Assembly (NCBI GenBank): GCA_051747265.1
Contig: JBNJFY010000001.1
Coordinates: 124,001 to 188,000, forward strand
Direction: 5' to 3'
Length of the DNA: 64,000 nt
Source of the DNA: JBNJFY01 sp051747265
GTDB lineage: Bacteria > Bacteroidota > Rhodothermia > Balneolales > Balneolaceae
The stretch's first letter is position 1. Every line of letters starts with the position of its first letter. Shown piece after piece: positions 28,010 to 37,590 of the stretch. Below the pieces are notes generated by a model, which worked only from the letters and a program-made list of their open reading frames with translations, ran no database searches and was not told the origin of the DNA. The position numbers and the translations under genes are program-made.

Positions 28010-29083
28010 ATGACTTCATCTATTTGTTCCGATCTCACCGTCATCGAACTGGCCTCGGTTCTGGCCGGACCGGCTGCGGGTATGTTCTTTGCCGAGCTGG
28101 GGGCTCGCATCATCAAGGTCGAACCGCCGCAAGGGGATGTTACTCGCCAGTGGAAAGTACCCGGCGAGGATCCGAATTCGCCGCTATCCGGTTACTTTTC
28201 CAGTATTAATTATCACAAGCAGTATCACCGGTTGGATTTGAAAACCGAATTGGGGCGACAACAGGTGTATGATTGGATCAGTCAGGCGGATGTGGTGATC
28301 AGCAACTATAAAAGTGAGCAAGCGGCGCGAGCGCTGGGTATGGACTCGGCTTCCCTGCTAGAGCAGAATCCAAAGCTCATCTATGCACAATTGAGTGGAT
28401 TCGAATCCTATCCCAATCGCACGGCATATGATGTGGTGGTACAGGCGGAAACTGGTTTTATGAGTATGAATGGTACTCCGGATAGTGGTCCGCTGAAAAT
28501 GCCCTTGGCGATGATGGATATTTTGGCTGCCCACCAGTTGAAAGAAGGTATTTTGCTGGCTTTGTTAGAGCGCCAACAAACGGGTTCCGGAAAACTGGTG
28601 CGAACTTCTTTGGAGCGTTCGGGATTGGTAAGTCTCTATAATCAAGCCACCAATCAATTGATGGCTAATTTCACTCCCAATCTGGTGGGATCTCAACATC
28701 CCAATATTGCCCCGTATGGTGATACGTTTACTACGGCTGATGATCGTAAAATAGTTACGGCTATCGGATCCGACACCCAATTTGCGGCTTTTTGTGACAT
28801 CTTGAATACTGATATCGCCGGCGACGACCGATTTTGCGATAATGCCCAACGGATCCGGCATCGTAAAGATCTGGGGAGGTATCTCCAAGAGGCCATTAAG
28901 CAATGGAATCGAGACGATCTAATGGAGCGGTGCATTGCTCAGGATATTCCCATTGGGGCCATTCGTTCCATGGATGAGGTGATCCACACTGATTTTGCGC
29001 GACAATTGATTCGCGAGGAGCAGATAGAGGGGGAGGATACCAAGCGAATGAGTACGATTGGATTTGAGATTTCGGAGATGTAA
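28010..29083 (+). CDS. CoA-transferase family III (CaiB/BaiF-type)
   Basis: It encodes 357 residues from ATG 28010, which gives the family's usual beginning (LTVIELASVLAGPAAGMFFA). An in-frame ATG at 27959 adds 17 unlikely residues. ELGARIIKVEPPQGD is the CoA-binding segment, and the catalytic aspartate is D141 in AYDVVVQAETGFMSMNG. Enzymes of this family move CoA between carboxylic acids, as in formyl-CoA, carnitine or bile-acid pathways. At 357 residues it is a little shorter than the typical 390-420. The acids used cannot be told from sequence. There are no metabolic neighbours; a repeat pair lies directly upstream. Confidence 0.9.
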   Translation: MTSSICSDLTVIELASVLAGPAAGMFFAELGARIIKVEPPQGDVTRQWKVPGEDPNSPLSGYFSSINYHKQYHRLDLKTELGRQQVYDWISQADVVISNYKSEQAARALGMDSASLLEQNPKLIYAQLSGFESYPNRTAYDVVVQAETGFMSMNGTPDSGPLKMPLAMMDILAAHQLKEGILLALLERQQTGSGKLVRTSLERSGLVSLYNQATNQLMANFTPNLVGSQHPNIAPYGDTFTTADDRKIVTAIGSDTQFAAFCDILNTDIAGDDRFCDNAQRIRHRKDLGRYLQEAIKQWNRDDLMERCIAQDIPIGAIRSMDEVIHTDFARQLIREEQIEGEDTKRMSTIGFEISEM

Positions 29084-29211
29084 GACTTTGCCTTTGGGTT
29101 TCCCTGATGGTTACTGCTCCTTAGTATGATCGGAGAATCAGATGGGAACGGTTTTATGTTAGACTTTGAGAGCTCCAACATCTTCGCGCAGCACCTAAAC
29201 TCTTTTAATGT

Positions 29212-29295
29212 AAGACCCTGAAAGGTCTGGCGACCCTTTCAGGTCTTTGAGGTTAAACCGTGTCAGGAACCGCTGTCGCGGTGCGCTGACAGGTT
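29212..29295. repeat. Hairpin repeats related in style to the 2.5-3.5 kb elements
   Basis: Two imperfect hairpins lie side by side: 29212-29247 (AAGACCCTGAAAGG against CCTTTCAGGTCTT, one bulge) and 29256-29295 (AACCGTGTCAG against CTGACAGGTT, with an inner ACCGC-TGTC-GCGGT). The first resembles the hairpin inside the element at 2574. The rest of the 29084-29427 gap shows nothing else. Confidence 0.6.
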
Positions 29296-29427
29296 ATTGA
29301 GGGTCTAAAGTTTGCCTATCTCTGTAATTCTTAGATATTAGCGTATATCAAGTATTTAACTGGCCACTCACTTTTGCGATATACATACATAGAATGATTA
29401 TCTAACCCGAGTGGAAATCTCCCATTT

Positions 29428-30849
29428 ATGGCTACACCGAGCTATCTATTTTACGATCTGGAAACGACCGGCCTAAACAAAGCTTTCGATCAGGTTTTAC
29501 AGTTTGCAGCGATTCGAACCAATCAACAGCTGGAACCCCTGAACAGATATGAGATTGAAATTCGTCTGCGGCCGGATGTTTTGTACAGTCCGGAGGCGAT
29601 GCTGACTACCGGTATATCGGTATCGGACGCGTTGGCTTTTTCCACGTCCGAATATGAGGCGGCTCAACGAATTCATGTATTGATGAATCAACCAGGCACA
29701 ATCTCCATTGGTTATAATTCCCTTGGGTTTGATGATGAATTCCTCCGATTCATGTTCTATCGGAATCTACTGCCCCCCTATGATCATCAGTGGAAGAATG
29801 AATGCAGCCGCATGGACATTTTGCCTTTGGCAGCACTCTATTACCTCTATCAACCGGATATAATAGAGGAGTGGCCGGTGATTGATGGAAAACCGTCCCT
29901 GAAACTAGAACACCTGAACGCAGCTAATCAATGGGTGGAGGGATCCGCGCACGACGCGATGGTGGATGTGGAAGTTACGTTGGCGCTGGCCCAACACATG
30001 ATAAATGCGGAGGAATTATGGACTTTCGCACAGACCTTTTTTGATAAACAAAAAGACCAGCAACGGATCAACAAGCTCGAAAATACGGCGCAACTAGGGA
30101 ATCACTCCTATCAATCGGCCCTGCTGGTTTCGGTTCAGGCGGGCAGCGCTCAGCGCTATCAGATGCCGGTTTTGCATTTAGGTCAATCAAAAACCTATAC
30201 CAACCAATCGTTATGGCTGCGACTGGATCAAGAACCGGAGACCTTTCACCAATTGGCCGAACGGCCTTCACCAGAAGCGGAAGACCTAACCGAAGCAACC
30301 TGGGTGGTACGTAAAAAATATGGGGAATCCCCACTGGTTTTACCTCCTCATGATCGCTATTGGGAGCATCTCCCCGAGGAGATCCAGGAGCGAGCTGAAA
30401 TCAACATGCAGTGGTTGATCGATCATCCACGTCTTCTTCAACAAATCACCAACTACTATCGCAACTTTACCTGGCCGGAAATCCCTGATATGGATCCTTA
30501 TGCGGCACTCTACCAAGGGTTTATTTCTAACGGGGATGCCCAACTGGCAACGCAGTTTCATCTTGCTGATCTGGATGAAAAGAAACAGCTATTGAATCAG
30601 TTTTCGGATCAACGGTTTACCAAATTAGCGGAACGCGTTATTCACATTCAGGATCCGAGTACATCCGCTGACCTGCAGTTTGGGGTGGATGCTGTCGGCC
30701 AGCCCCGGGCTACCGCGGAGCAAGTGATGGGGCGCATCAATCAATTGTTGGAAGAAGATCTGGATAGCAAGGATGAAGAGTTATTGTATGAACTTAAGAA
30801 TCATATACTTAGTGAATATCCAGGAACTTCTAACCCAGAACGAGTATAA
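29428..30849 (+). CDS. sbcB: Exodeoxyribonuclease I (3'-5' ssDNA exonuclease, DEDDh)
   Basis: It encodes 473 residues, close to the 475 of the E. coli enzyme. The DEDDh exonuclease core is complete: D10 and E12 in FYDLETTGLN, an Asp in IGYNSLGFDDEFLRFMFYRN, and H175/D180 in HDAMVDVEVTLALAQHM. The rest follows the ExoI SH3-like and helical C-terminal parts (LNQFSDQRFTKLAERVI near the end). The enzyme degrades single-stranded DNA from the 3' end in recombination and mismatch repair. It stands alone, with no SD sequence evident. Confidence 0.92.
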   Translation: MATPSYLFYDLETTGLNKAFDQVLQFAAIRTNQQLEPLNRYEIEIRLRPDVLYSPEAMLTTGISVSDALAFSTSEYEAAQRIHVLMNQPGTISIGYNSLGFDDEFLRFMFYRNLLPPYDHQWKNECSRMDILPLAALYYLYQPDIIEEWPVIDGKPSLKLEHLNAANQWVEGSAHDAMVDVEVTLALAQHMINAEELWTFAQTFFDKQKDQQRINKLENTAQLGNHSYQSALLVSVQAGSAQRYQMPVLHLGQSKTYTNQSLWLRLDQEPETFHQLAERPSPEAEDLTEATWVVRKKYGESPLVLPPHDRYWEHLPEEIQERAEINMQWLIDHPRLLQQITNYYRNFTWPEIPDMDPYAALYQGFISNGDAQLATQFHLADLDEKKQLLNQFSDQRFTKLAERVIHIQDPSTSADLQFGVDAVGQPRATAEQVMGRINQLLEEDLDSKDEELLYELKNHILSEYPGTSNPERV

Positions 30850-30966
30850 ATAGAGGTCAAGATGCAAATTATTGTAAATCTATGACCTATATCAATTTTA
30901 TGCCATCTACATTTAATGTTCATGCATAATTAAAATACCGGCTATTTCACCTAGGCACCATTATTA

Positions 30967-31695
30967 ATGACCAGTACGAAAGAGGATCAGTGTGCGGCTT
31001 GCCCTCTCCATGAGGTGTGTTATGTGTATAATTATTTTCCCGATGAGTTTCACTCCAGTATCGTAAGTCGGAAAGTCCCCGCAGGTACAACCATCATCTC
31101 TCAAGGGGCTTCCGCTGGAGGTATCTACTTCTTATGCAAAGGTCAGATAAAAGTGTTTCGCTCCTATGCCAGTGGAGATATAGTGATTCGAGATATTTTG
31201 GTGGGAGCACAATTTATCAGCTATAAAGCCGCATTGCTGAACGAAAACCACTTGTATAGTGCCCAAACCATAACCTCTTCCGAAATCTTAATGCTGCCCA
31301 AGGGCGAGTTGAATACCTTGCGAGATAATCATGGTGTTTTGAAATCCTTCATGGCCCAACAGCTCTATGACTATCGGGATTTCGAAGCAACATTAGGCAT
31401 GTATACCGTGGATCAAGCAAATCGTAAAATTGAAAGAATTCTGATTTACCTGTATGCCATGCAAAAGCGGGCTCGAAAGAATAACCCTGAGCAGATCAGA
31501 TTTACACGTGCTATGTTAGCTGATTTTGCCGCACTTACCCCCGAAACCGTGGTGCGTCAGTTAAAATCTCTGGAGGAGCAGAATTTAGTTTATTTGCAGG
31601 GCCGCTTAATAGTGATTAAGGATAAACTTATCGAGAAATATAAACAAACCTTCGAGCGATATACCGAGCCTATTCGCAAACGCATCGAGCCCTAA
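30967..31695 (+). CDS. FNR-like Crp/Fnr family regulator, probably iron-sulfur (copy 1)
   Basis: It encodes 242 residues. The N-terminus holds C9, C12 and C18, the C-x2-C-x5-C spacing of E. coli FNR's cluster ligands; a fourth cysteine, C57, lies in the beta-roll (IYFLCKGQIKVF). A cyclic-nucleotide-binding-like fold and a long dimer helix follow. The winged helix has recognition helix PETVVRQLKSLEE, which keeps the Glu and Arg used by FNR at TTGAT half-sites, with Val in place of Ser. Oxygen or NO sensing is therefore likely. A close relative lies 331 bases downstream. No FNR box was found before this gene. Confidence 0.88.
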   Translation: MTSTKEDQCAACPLHEVCYVYNYFPDEFHSSIVSRKVPAGTTIISQGASAGGIYFLCKGQIKVFRSYASGDIVIRDILVGAQFISYKAALLNENHLYSAQTITSSEILMLPKGELNTLRDNHGVLKSFMAQQLYDYRDFEATLGMYTVDQANRKIERILIYLYAMQKRARKNNPEQIRFTRAMLADFAALTPETVVRQLKSLEEQNLVYLQGRLIVIKDKLIEKYKQTFERYTEPIRKRIEP

Positions 31696-31900
31696 AGAAA
31701 AGCCAGCCGTCTATAGTAACCAATTCTTCTCCCTCAGCTGTATTTGATTCTTCTTAGTATTGTAAATTTTATAACGACTTTCCTTCCATCAATGGTCCGC
31801 ATACAGTAATCGCCCGCAGTTCACGCGCCCATTATTGCCCTACACCCAACAGACTGTTTTTACTACCCTTACTACTTGCGCCACCTATCTTTCCTATTAT

Positions 31901-31936
31901 TTACAATTGATAAATATTGATATTTATCAATTGTAA
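31901..31936. promoter_or_regulatory. FNR box inside a 36-bp perfect palindrome
   Basis: The arms TTACAATTGATAAATA (31901-31916) and its exact reverse complement (31921-31936) enclose TTGA. The centre, 31917-31930, is TTGATATTTATCAA, a perfect match to the FNR consensus TTGAT-N4-ATCAA. It lies 96 bases before the start of the second FNR-like gene. No other match was found by eye nearby. The rest of the 31696-32026 gap is AT-rich and holds nothing else. Confidence 0.75.
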
Positions 31937-32026
31937 CTTTTTGTCTGGCTTGGATGATAATTTGCGTTCATATTATATATGGTTGTCATAACGATTATTT
32001 CATTATTTTTTCATACCTAACCATAT

Positions 32027-32746
32027 ATGACTAATATCAAAGAGAATCATTGTCAAGATTGCCCTTTTCAGCATAATTGTATGGTATACCAATGTATACC
32101 TGATAGTTTATTTAAATTCTCAAAATCTGAACTAATAAAAGAAAACCAAACTATTTACCAACAAGAACATTTATCAAGTCATCTGTATTTTTTATGTAGT
32201 GGTGCTGTCAAACTGTATAGACAATTCGACAAAAACGCCACTGTTACCCGTGATATCCGGTTTAAAACCCATTTCCTAAATCTTAAATCTTTTGTGCTTG
32301 ATCTCCCTCAGCACTTTTCAGCAAAAGCTATTAGCGATTCGATGGTTCTTACTTTTATGCAACCAGTGATTCCTGCCCTATTTCAAAATCAGGTCACCAA
32401 ACGTTGGTTACTCAATCAACTCATATATGATTTTCGGAATTTTGAGTTACTGACCACTCATTACCAAGCACAAACTTCTGATGAACGCCTGAAACTTGCC
32501 TTAGCGAAGTTATATTATCGGCAAAAGGAAGCTAGAATGGATACTCCTGAACGTATCGATCTACCTAGAAAAGAGTTGGCTCATCTGATTTCGGTAACTA
32601 CAGAAACGGTAGTCAGAAAACTTAAGGAGTTGGAATCGGAAGGCTACATTGATATCCAAGCTCGACTTATTGTAGTGCTACCTAAATTGGTCCGGGCAAT
32701 GCATTCCAATATTCTGCAATTCAAGCAGAATCCGATGTTAGGGTAG
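32027..32746 (+). CDS. FNR-like Crp/Fnr family regulator, probably iron-sulfur (copy 2)
   Basis: It encodes 239 residues and is a diverged paralog of the preceding regulator. It keeps C9, C12, C18 and C57 at the same positions, with an extra C23 and the core LYFLCSGAVKLYRQ. The recognition helix is TETVVRKLKELESEG. The coding sequence is clearly AT-richer than its neighbours, which may mean later acquisition or relaxed selection. A perfect FNR box in its upstream region suggests auto-regulation or control by copy 1. Its 3' end overlaps the end of cheB on the other strand by nine bases, so the FNR pair and the chemosensory operon converge. Confidence 0.87.
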   Translation: MTNIKENHCQDCPFQHNCMVYQCIPDSLFKFSKSELIKENQTIYQQEHLSSHLYFLCSGAVKLYRQFDKNATVTRDIRFKTHFLNLKSFVLDLPQHFSAKAISDSMVLTFMQPVIPALFQNQVTKRWLLNQLIYDFRNFELLTTHYQAQTSDERLKLALAKLYYRQKEARMDTPERIDLPRKELAHLISVTTETVVRKLKELESEGYIDIQARLIVVLPKLVRAMHSNILQFKQNPMLG

Positions 32747-33820
32747 TTCAATCATCGATGCTTCTATATTGAGTTGGTTTAACCAATTCAATTGCTCGAT
32801 AATTTGAGCAGGTGATAAAACCCGATCTGCGTAACCGGCCCGGATCGCTTCTTGGGGCATGCTCTGTACTACCGCTGTAGCGGGCTTCTGTACCCAAACT
32901 TGACTGCCGGCTTCTCGCAACTTGCCCAAGCCTCGTGTCCCATCACTACCCATACCCGTACACAATATTCCTAACGCTCGATTTCCAAAAACTTCCGCGG
33001 CGCTTTCTAACAATAGATCGATGCAGGGTGAGAGCGCATTCAGCGGTTCCTCTTTTAATCCCAGTGTTTGGTTATCCCTCACATAGATACTAGACTGTTG
33101 AGGAGCCAGATAGATCTTCCCTGGTGATAAGTCAGTACTTTCACTGACCATGGAGAGCGACCGGTCCGTAGAGGTACTTAGCCAATTCCTTAACCCTTCT
33201 TCGAATCCATCGGAAATATGCTGGGCTATGAGTAACGGAATATTAAAATCAGGTGCTAACCCGGATAGTATGTTTTGAATTAATGCGGGTCCCCCGGTGG
33301 AAGCCCCTAACACCACAATCTCAGGCCTCCTGATTTCCTGCACTTCGACTACTTTGCGATCCAGGGATCCTGAGGAATCTTTAGAGGGATGTTCAGTAGA
33401 ATGCCCCCCCTTTTTTCGGTGTACTACTTTTACACCTGCCATCAGTTTAATATGACGCAGTAAAATGGTTGAAAAACGCTCATAAACCTCCTCTTCCATG
33501 CCTTCGGGCTTGGATAGCACCTTAACGGCACCCGCTCGAAAGGATTCAAAGGTTAAATCGGTATCCGAGCGCCCCAAATTACCACTGAGTACCACAATAG
33601 GACAGGGGGTATGCTCCATGATATGTTCAATGGCTTGGATGCCCGACATCCCGGGTAGATGCAAATCCATGAGAATAACATCCGGGGGATGCTCTTCAAC
33701 CGATTCTATGGCCTCTTCACCACTGGGAACCAACTTGAAATCTATACTCTCGTCCTGTTGGAGCACGTGGCGAATATAGGTGGCCACCACCTTGCTATCT
33801 TCCACAACCAGTACGTTCAT
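32738..33820 (-). CDS. cheB: CheB protein-glutamate methylesterase
   Basis: It encodes 360 residues: an N-terminal receiver (acidic pair in VVEDSK, phospho-acceptor D52 in ILMDLHLPGMSG), a linker, then the methylesterase domain with the catalytic Ser in LGASTGGPALIQN, His in IAQHIS and Asp in GMGSDGTRGL. It removes methyl groups from the chemoreceptor and resets sensitivity. It is the last gene of the seven-gene chemosensory operon, 18 bases after cheA. The position matches wspF in the Wsp system. Confidence 0.95.
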   Translation of the reverse strand: MNVLVVEDSKVVATYIRHVLQQDESIDFKLVPSGEEAIESVEEHPPDVILMDLHLPGMSGIQAIEHIMEHTPCPIVVLSGNLGRSDTDLTFESFRAGAVKVLSKPEGMEEEVYERFSTILLRHIKLMAGVKVVHRKKGGHSTEHPSKDSSGSLDRKVVEVQEIRRPEIVVLGASTGGPALIQNILSGLAPDFNIPLLIAQHISDGFEEGLRNWLSTSTDRSLSMVSESTDLSPGKIYLAPQQSSIYVRDNQTLGLKEEPLNALSPCIDLLLESAAEVFGNRALGILCTGMGSDGTRGLGKLREAGSQVWVQKPATAVVQSMPQEAIRAGYADRVLSPAQIIEQLNWLNQLNIEASMIELP

Positions 33821-33838
33821 ATTCAGGAAAAAACCGGG

Positions 33839-36151
33839 TTAAATATGTTGTTCGATGGTTTTCAGGAAATGTTCTTGGCGGAAATCCCCTTTTACGATAT
33901 AGGCGTCGGCTCCGGCCTGCATACCCGCTTTCTTTTCTTCATCAGAACCTAGCGAGGTAACCAGAATCACCGGTAAATCGGAGTGATCACCCGATCGTAT
34001 AGCCCGACACAACTCCAGCCCGTTCATGTGTGGCATTTCCACATCCGAAATGACTAAGCCAACCTCTTCATATTCTCGCAACATGGATAGCGCTTCGCGT
34101 CCATGTTTGGCTACCACCACATCATAACCATTGCTCAGCAAAATATTTTGTTCCAGCGTGCGCATGGTAATGGAATCATCCACCACCAAGACCAACGTCT
34201 TTTCTTGGGTTTCCGCAAATTGGGACAATCGTTGCATATCTTGTCCATTGCTGGTTTTGGTGGTGGTCTGTACACTTCCTAATCCGTCGCGGACCATTTC
34301 AAACAGGTGGGCTATATCCAAAACGGGAAGTACGGAACCGTCGGACATCAACGCGCCGCCGGCCAGGTAACCCACCCGGTCAAATTGTCGGCCTAACGGA
34401 CGTAAATAAAAGGGGACTTCGGTGATAATTTCATCCACCTCCAGTGCCATTTGCCGATCGCCGTAACCAATCAACATCAGAAATCGGATCTCATCAGTAA
34501 TCTGTTGCTCGGCAAGTCCCAGCAATGAGCGCAGTTGTACTACCGCGATGGTCTCATCTTCCCAGCTGATGATCTCCTTATCATTGATGGTTCGAATCTC
34601 ATTGCCCGTCAATCGTAATATGCGGTTGATGTTTTCCTGGGGGATCCCAAAAGCATGCTCCCCGGCTTGAACCGATACCCCCTGCAAGGTTGACAATTGG
34701 GTAGGCACCTGTATGGTAAATGCCGTTCCCTGTCCATCAATGGATCGCAGCGTCAACGCGCCGCGCATCGCTTGGATGCGATCCCGTACGATGTCCATAC
34801 CCATTCCCCGACCGGATACCTCGGTCACATTTTGCGTGGTACTGAACCCGGATTGACACATCAGATCCAACATCTGATCGAAACTCAACTCTTCCTGACC
34901 ATTGCTCCACCCCTGTTGTTTTGCTTTTTGGGTCATGGCCTGGCGATCCACTCCGGCTCCGTCATCCAGTACGCGCATCAGCAGCATTTCGCCACGCACC
35001 TCGGCTTCGATGACAATTTCGCCCTGTGGATCTTTGCCTACTTGTTCTCGCACTTCTGGCGATTCTATGCCGTGCGCGACCGCATTTTTCACCAGATGGA
35101 TCAAGGGATCCCGCAGTTTATCCAAAATGGTCCGATCGGCTTCCGCTCCCTGCTCTTCGATAATCAAACGGACTTTTTTATTAAGCTCTCGCGAAGCCTC
35201 AAATACGATACGCTGAAAACTCTCTAAAAATGGTTTGATGGGCATCATGCGTATGCTCTGCAGAGAATCCCGCAAACCCTCGGTTTGCACATCCAAGCGT
35301 CCATTCAAGGCATTGGCCTTGCCGGCCACGCGATAGATATCTGAGTAGAGATTTTTGAGACGCCGATCATACTGGCTCAGCTTTTCCCCGATCAACTCTG
35401 TTGATCCCCCCTGCGGATTATCCATCTCCTGTTGTCGCAGGCTGCGCCAATCCTGTACCAAATCCCCAATCTGATCACGAAGTGCTTTCAACTCAGTGGC
35501 ACACTCTTCGTGGACGAGGGTGGACAGGTGCAATTCAGCAAATTGGGTATCCAGCTCGGCCAGGCGATCGGTATTTACTCGGATAGAGTGTCCCGTTGAG
35601 CTCTGCTTGGTTTCCGGAACCGATGTACCATTGGTGGATTCCGCGTGATCAGCGACATCAACCTGCCTTGTATCTGCTTGGGCCGCCTCTTCCGCATCAT
35701 CTTCCCGATCATCCAGCGCCATTATGCTGTCCATAAGTGCGAGCACTTCTTCACCGGGATCCAACGCGCCCTGCTTCCAGGTTTCCCGTACCTGCTGGAC
35801 AAACAGCTGGTGATCCGCCTGCTGGGGATTGCTCGACCACTGCTCAAGCAAGGGAATACTCTCTGCCAGTAGATCCGACCATAACTGTTGGTTGGATACA
35901 TCCTCCGTTTCAGCAATTAGCTGATCCAGTGATTCCTCCAACAAATGACAGCCTAGCTTTACGGTGGCATTATTCACCGCTGAAGCCGCCCCCTTTAACG
36001 TATGCAGTTGCTGACGAATAAAGGAGAGCACTTGCTCAACCGGTTCTTCTTGCTGTTCCATAACCGAGAGTTTGAGCATGATCTGATTGAACAGCTCCGT
36101 GCTTTCCTCGGCAAAGGAGGCCAGTAGTTCTTCACGCAATGATTTAGTCAT
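33839..36151 (-). CDS. cheA: CheA hybrid histidine kinase with C-terminal receiver (WspE-like)
   Basis: It encodes 770 residues. The order is Hpt domain with phospho-histidine H50 (RQQLHTLKGAASAV), dimer helices, ATPase (LIHLVKNAVAHGIESPEVR; DDGAGVD; EVSGRGMGMDIVRD), a CheW-like domain, then a receiver (VLVVDDSITMR; Asp near 699 in VISDVEMPHMNGL). The P2 domain is missing. A CheA ending in a receiver is the WspE/FrzE/PilL-like plan, not that of flagellar CheA. The gene overlaps the end of the receptor gene by eight bases. The receiver could act as a phosphate sink or as the true output. Confidence 0.95.
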   Translation of the reverse strand: MTKSLREELLASFAEESTELFNQIMLKLSVMEQQEEPVEQVLSFIRQQLHTLKGAASAVNNATVKLGCHLLEESLDQLIAETEDVSNQQLWSDLLAESIPLLEQWSSNPQQADHQLFVQQVRETWKQGALDPGEEVLALMDSIMALDDREDDAEEAAQADTRQVDVADHAESTNGTSVPETKQSSTGHSIRVNTDRLAELDTQFAELHLSTLVHEECATELKALRDQIGDLVQDWRSLRQQEMDNPQGGSTELIGEKLSQYDRRLKNLYSDIYRVAGKANALNGRLDVQTEGLRDSLQSIRMMPIKPFLESFQRIVFEASRELNKKVRLIIEEQGAEADRTILDKLRDPLIHLVKNAVAHGIESPEVREQVGKDPQGEIVIEAEVRGEMLLMRVLDDGAGVDRQAMTQKAKQQGWSNGQEELSFDQMLDLMCQSGFSTTQNVTEVSGRGMGMDIVRDRIQAMRGALTLRSIDGQGTAFTIQVPTQLSTLQGVSVQAGEHAFGIPQENINRILRLTGNEIRTINDKEIISWEDETIAVVQLRSLLGLAEQQITDEIRFLMLIGYGDRQMALEVDEIITEVPFYLRPLGRQFDRVGYLAGGALMSDGSVLPVLDIAHLFEMVRDGLGSVQTTTKTSNGQDMQRLSQFAETQEKTLVLVVDDSITMRTLEQNILLSNGYDVVVAKHGREALSMLREYEEVGLVISDVEMPHMNGLELCRAIRSGDHSDLPVILVTSLGSDEEKKAGMQAGADAYIVKGDFRQEHFLKTIEQHI

Positions 36152-37577
36152 CGTAACGGTATTCTATATCGTGCTGTTTATCCTGGTCATGGGTAAACTC
36201 CATAATCAAGGATCCCATATCGTCCGAAATCTCTTTCAGGATTTGGGAAGTTTTTTCAATCTGTTTCAGACTGGTTGCGTTTTCCCGGGTCGCCTCGTCA
36301 ATAGACTGCATCGCTTCGGCCACTTGTTCCACGCCAGTGGTTTGCTGGCGAGCGGAAGCACTGATCAAGTTACCGGCATCCGCGGATTCTTCGGTAGACT
36401 TGGCCAGATGCTCGATAGTATCTCCCGCTTGATTGGCCAACTCCACGCCGGAAGCTACTTTCTTGCTGCCTTCTTCGGTAGCCACGACCGCACTGTTGGT
36501 GGCCTGCTGGATTTCACTTAGAATGGACCGCACCTGTTTGGTGGCTTCTTTACTCTGCTCGGCCAAACTTCGAATCTCGCCGGCAACCACCGAAAATCCG
36601 CGTCCGTGCTCACCGGCTCGGGCCGCTTCAATGGAGGCGTTGAGGGCCAACAGTTTGGATTGTTCGGCAATCTCATTTACTGATTGAATGATTTCTCCGA
36701 TCTGCTGCGTCTGTTCGCTGAGGTTTAGAATTTTCGAGGCGATGGCGTCCACCTGACTTTGAATGGAGTGCATACTATCCACAGCTTTGCTGACCGACTC
36801 TTTACCCTCCTCGGTAACCTCCACCGCGCTATTGGCCGATTCAATCACTTTTTCCGCATTTTCCAGCGCCTGGCGAGAGGTTTCCTTCAGCTCGCTGATC
36901 GTAGATGTGATTTCGGTGACCGATGAGGCCTGTTGGTTCGCTGATGCCGATTGTTGAGTGATAGAGCTGACTACGCGCTGCGTTGAATTACTCAACTTAT
37001 CGGAGTATTCATCCAACGCGCTTACAAAGCGTTGCTGCATTTTATCTTGCCGATCCATCATAGCCTCGATATAGGTATCGATGGCGAATCCCATATCCAG
37101 GAAAATGACCTTAATCATACTTTGCAGGTGATCAACCAAGTCATCGGGTTTGCCTCGGAATTTCTGAGAGAGTCGGGGTATCAACTGATTGATATATTTC
37201 GCGTAGGTCCCCATATACCACTGCGGTTCCAGTCCGATGCGCTCATGGGTACGGCCAATAATCAAACGGCGCTCCATGTAATCCTCATCATATTCGCCCT
37301 CCATTAGCTCCATGAAGTATTTGCGCTGCATCTTTTTCACATTTTCCACGTGTTTGTCACCTTGGAAAATAGACCGATTTTCTTCGAATTTGAGCATGTG
37401 ATCGTACAACTCATTAATCATCTCAACCACATGCGACTCGGCAAACTCCTGCATGCCTTGCATGCGCTCGGAGTCATCCTTTTCGATGTTCAAATAATTT
37501 TTACGCCGATCGATATCGTATTCTTGTTCATGCTTTTTATTTCTGGTGCTATTGGTCTTGGTCCCGTTAGTCTTCAT
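36144..37577 (-). CDS. Globin-coupled methyl-accepting chemoreceptor (HemAT-like)
   Basis: It encodes 477 residues with no membrane segment. The first ~190 residues form a sensor globin (protoglobin type): the heme-ligand histidine is H111 in IGRTHERIGLEPQWYMGTYA, a pattern very close to HemAT proteins. After a short linker the methyl-accepting domain follows, with the hairpin tip LLALNASIEAARAGEHGRGF. The predicted job is sensing oxygen (or another heme ligand) in the cytoplasm and controlling CheA. In the Wsp system the receptor in this position is a membrane protein, so the sensor has been exchanged. The N-terminal 25 residues are charged and likely disordered. Confidence 0.93.
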   Translation of the reverse strand: MKTNGTKTNSTRNKKHEQEYDIDRRKNYLNIEKDDSERMQGMQEFAESHVVEMINELYDHMLKFEENRSIFQGDKHVENVKKMQRKYFMELMEGEYDEDYMERRLIIGRTHERIGLEPQWYMGTYAKYINQLIPRLSQKFRGKPDDLVDHLQSMIKVIFLDMGFAIDTYIEAMMDRQDKMQQRFVSALDEYSDKLSNSTQRVVSSITQQSASANQQASSVTEITSTISELKETSRQALENAEKVIESANSAVEVTEEGKESVSKAVDSMHSIQSQVDAIASKILNLSEQTQQIGEIIQSVNEIAEQSKLLALNASIEAARAGEHGRGFSVVAGEIRSLAEQSKEATKQVRSILSEIQQATNSAVVATEEGSKKVASGVELANQAGDTIEHLAKSTEESADAGNLISASARQQTTGVEQVAEAMQSIDEATRENATSLKQIEKTSQILKEISDDMGSLIMEFTHDQDKQHDIEYRYDD

Positions 37578-37590
37578 AATAGTTTCCTGA

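Noticed and set aside
27712..28116. 134-codon minus-strand ORF across the CoA-transferase start
   Set aside because: Half of it is antisense to the transferase and the rest follows the repeat copies C and D. It is not a likely gene, although the repeat part is discussed as a finding.
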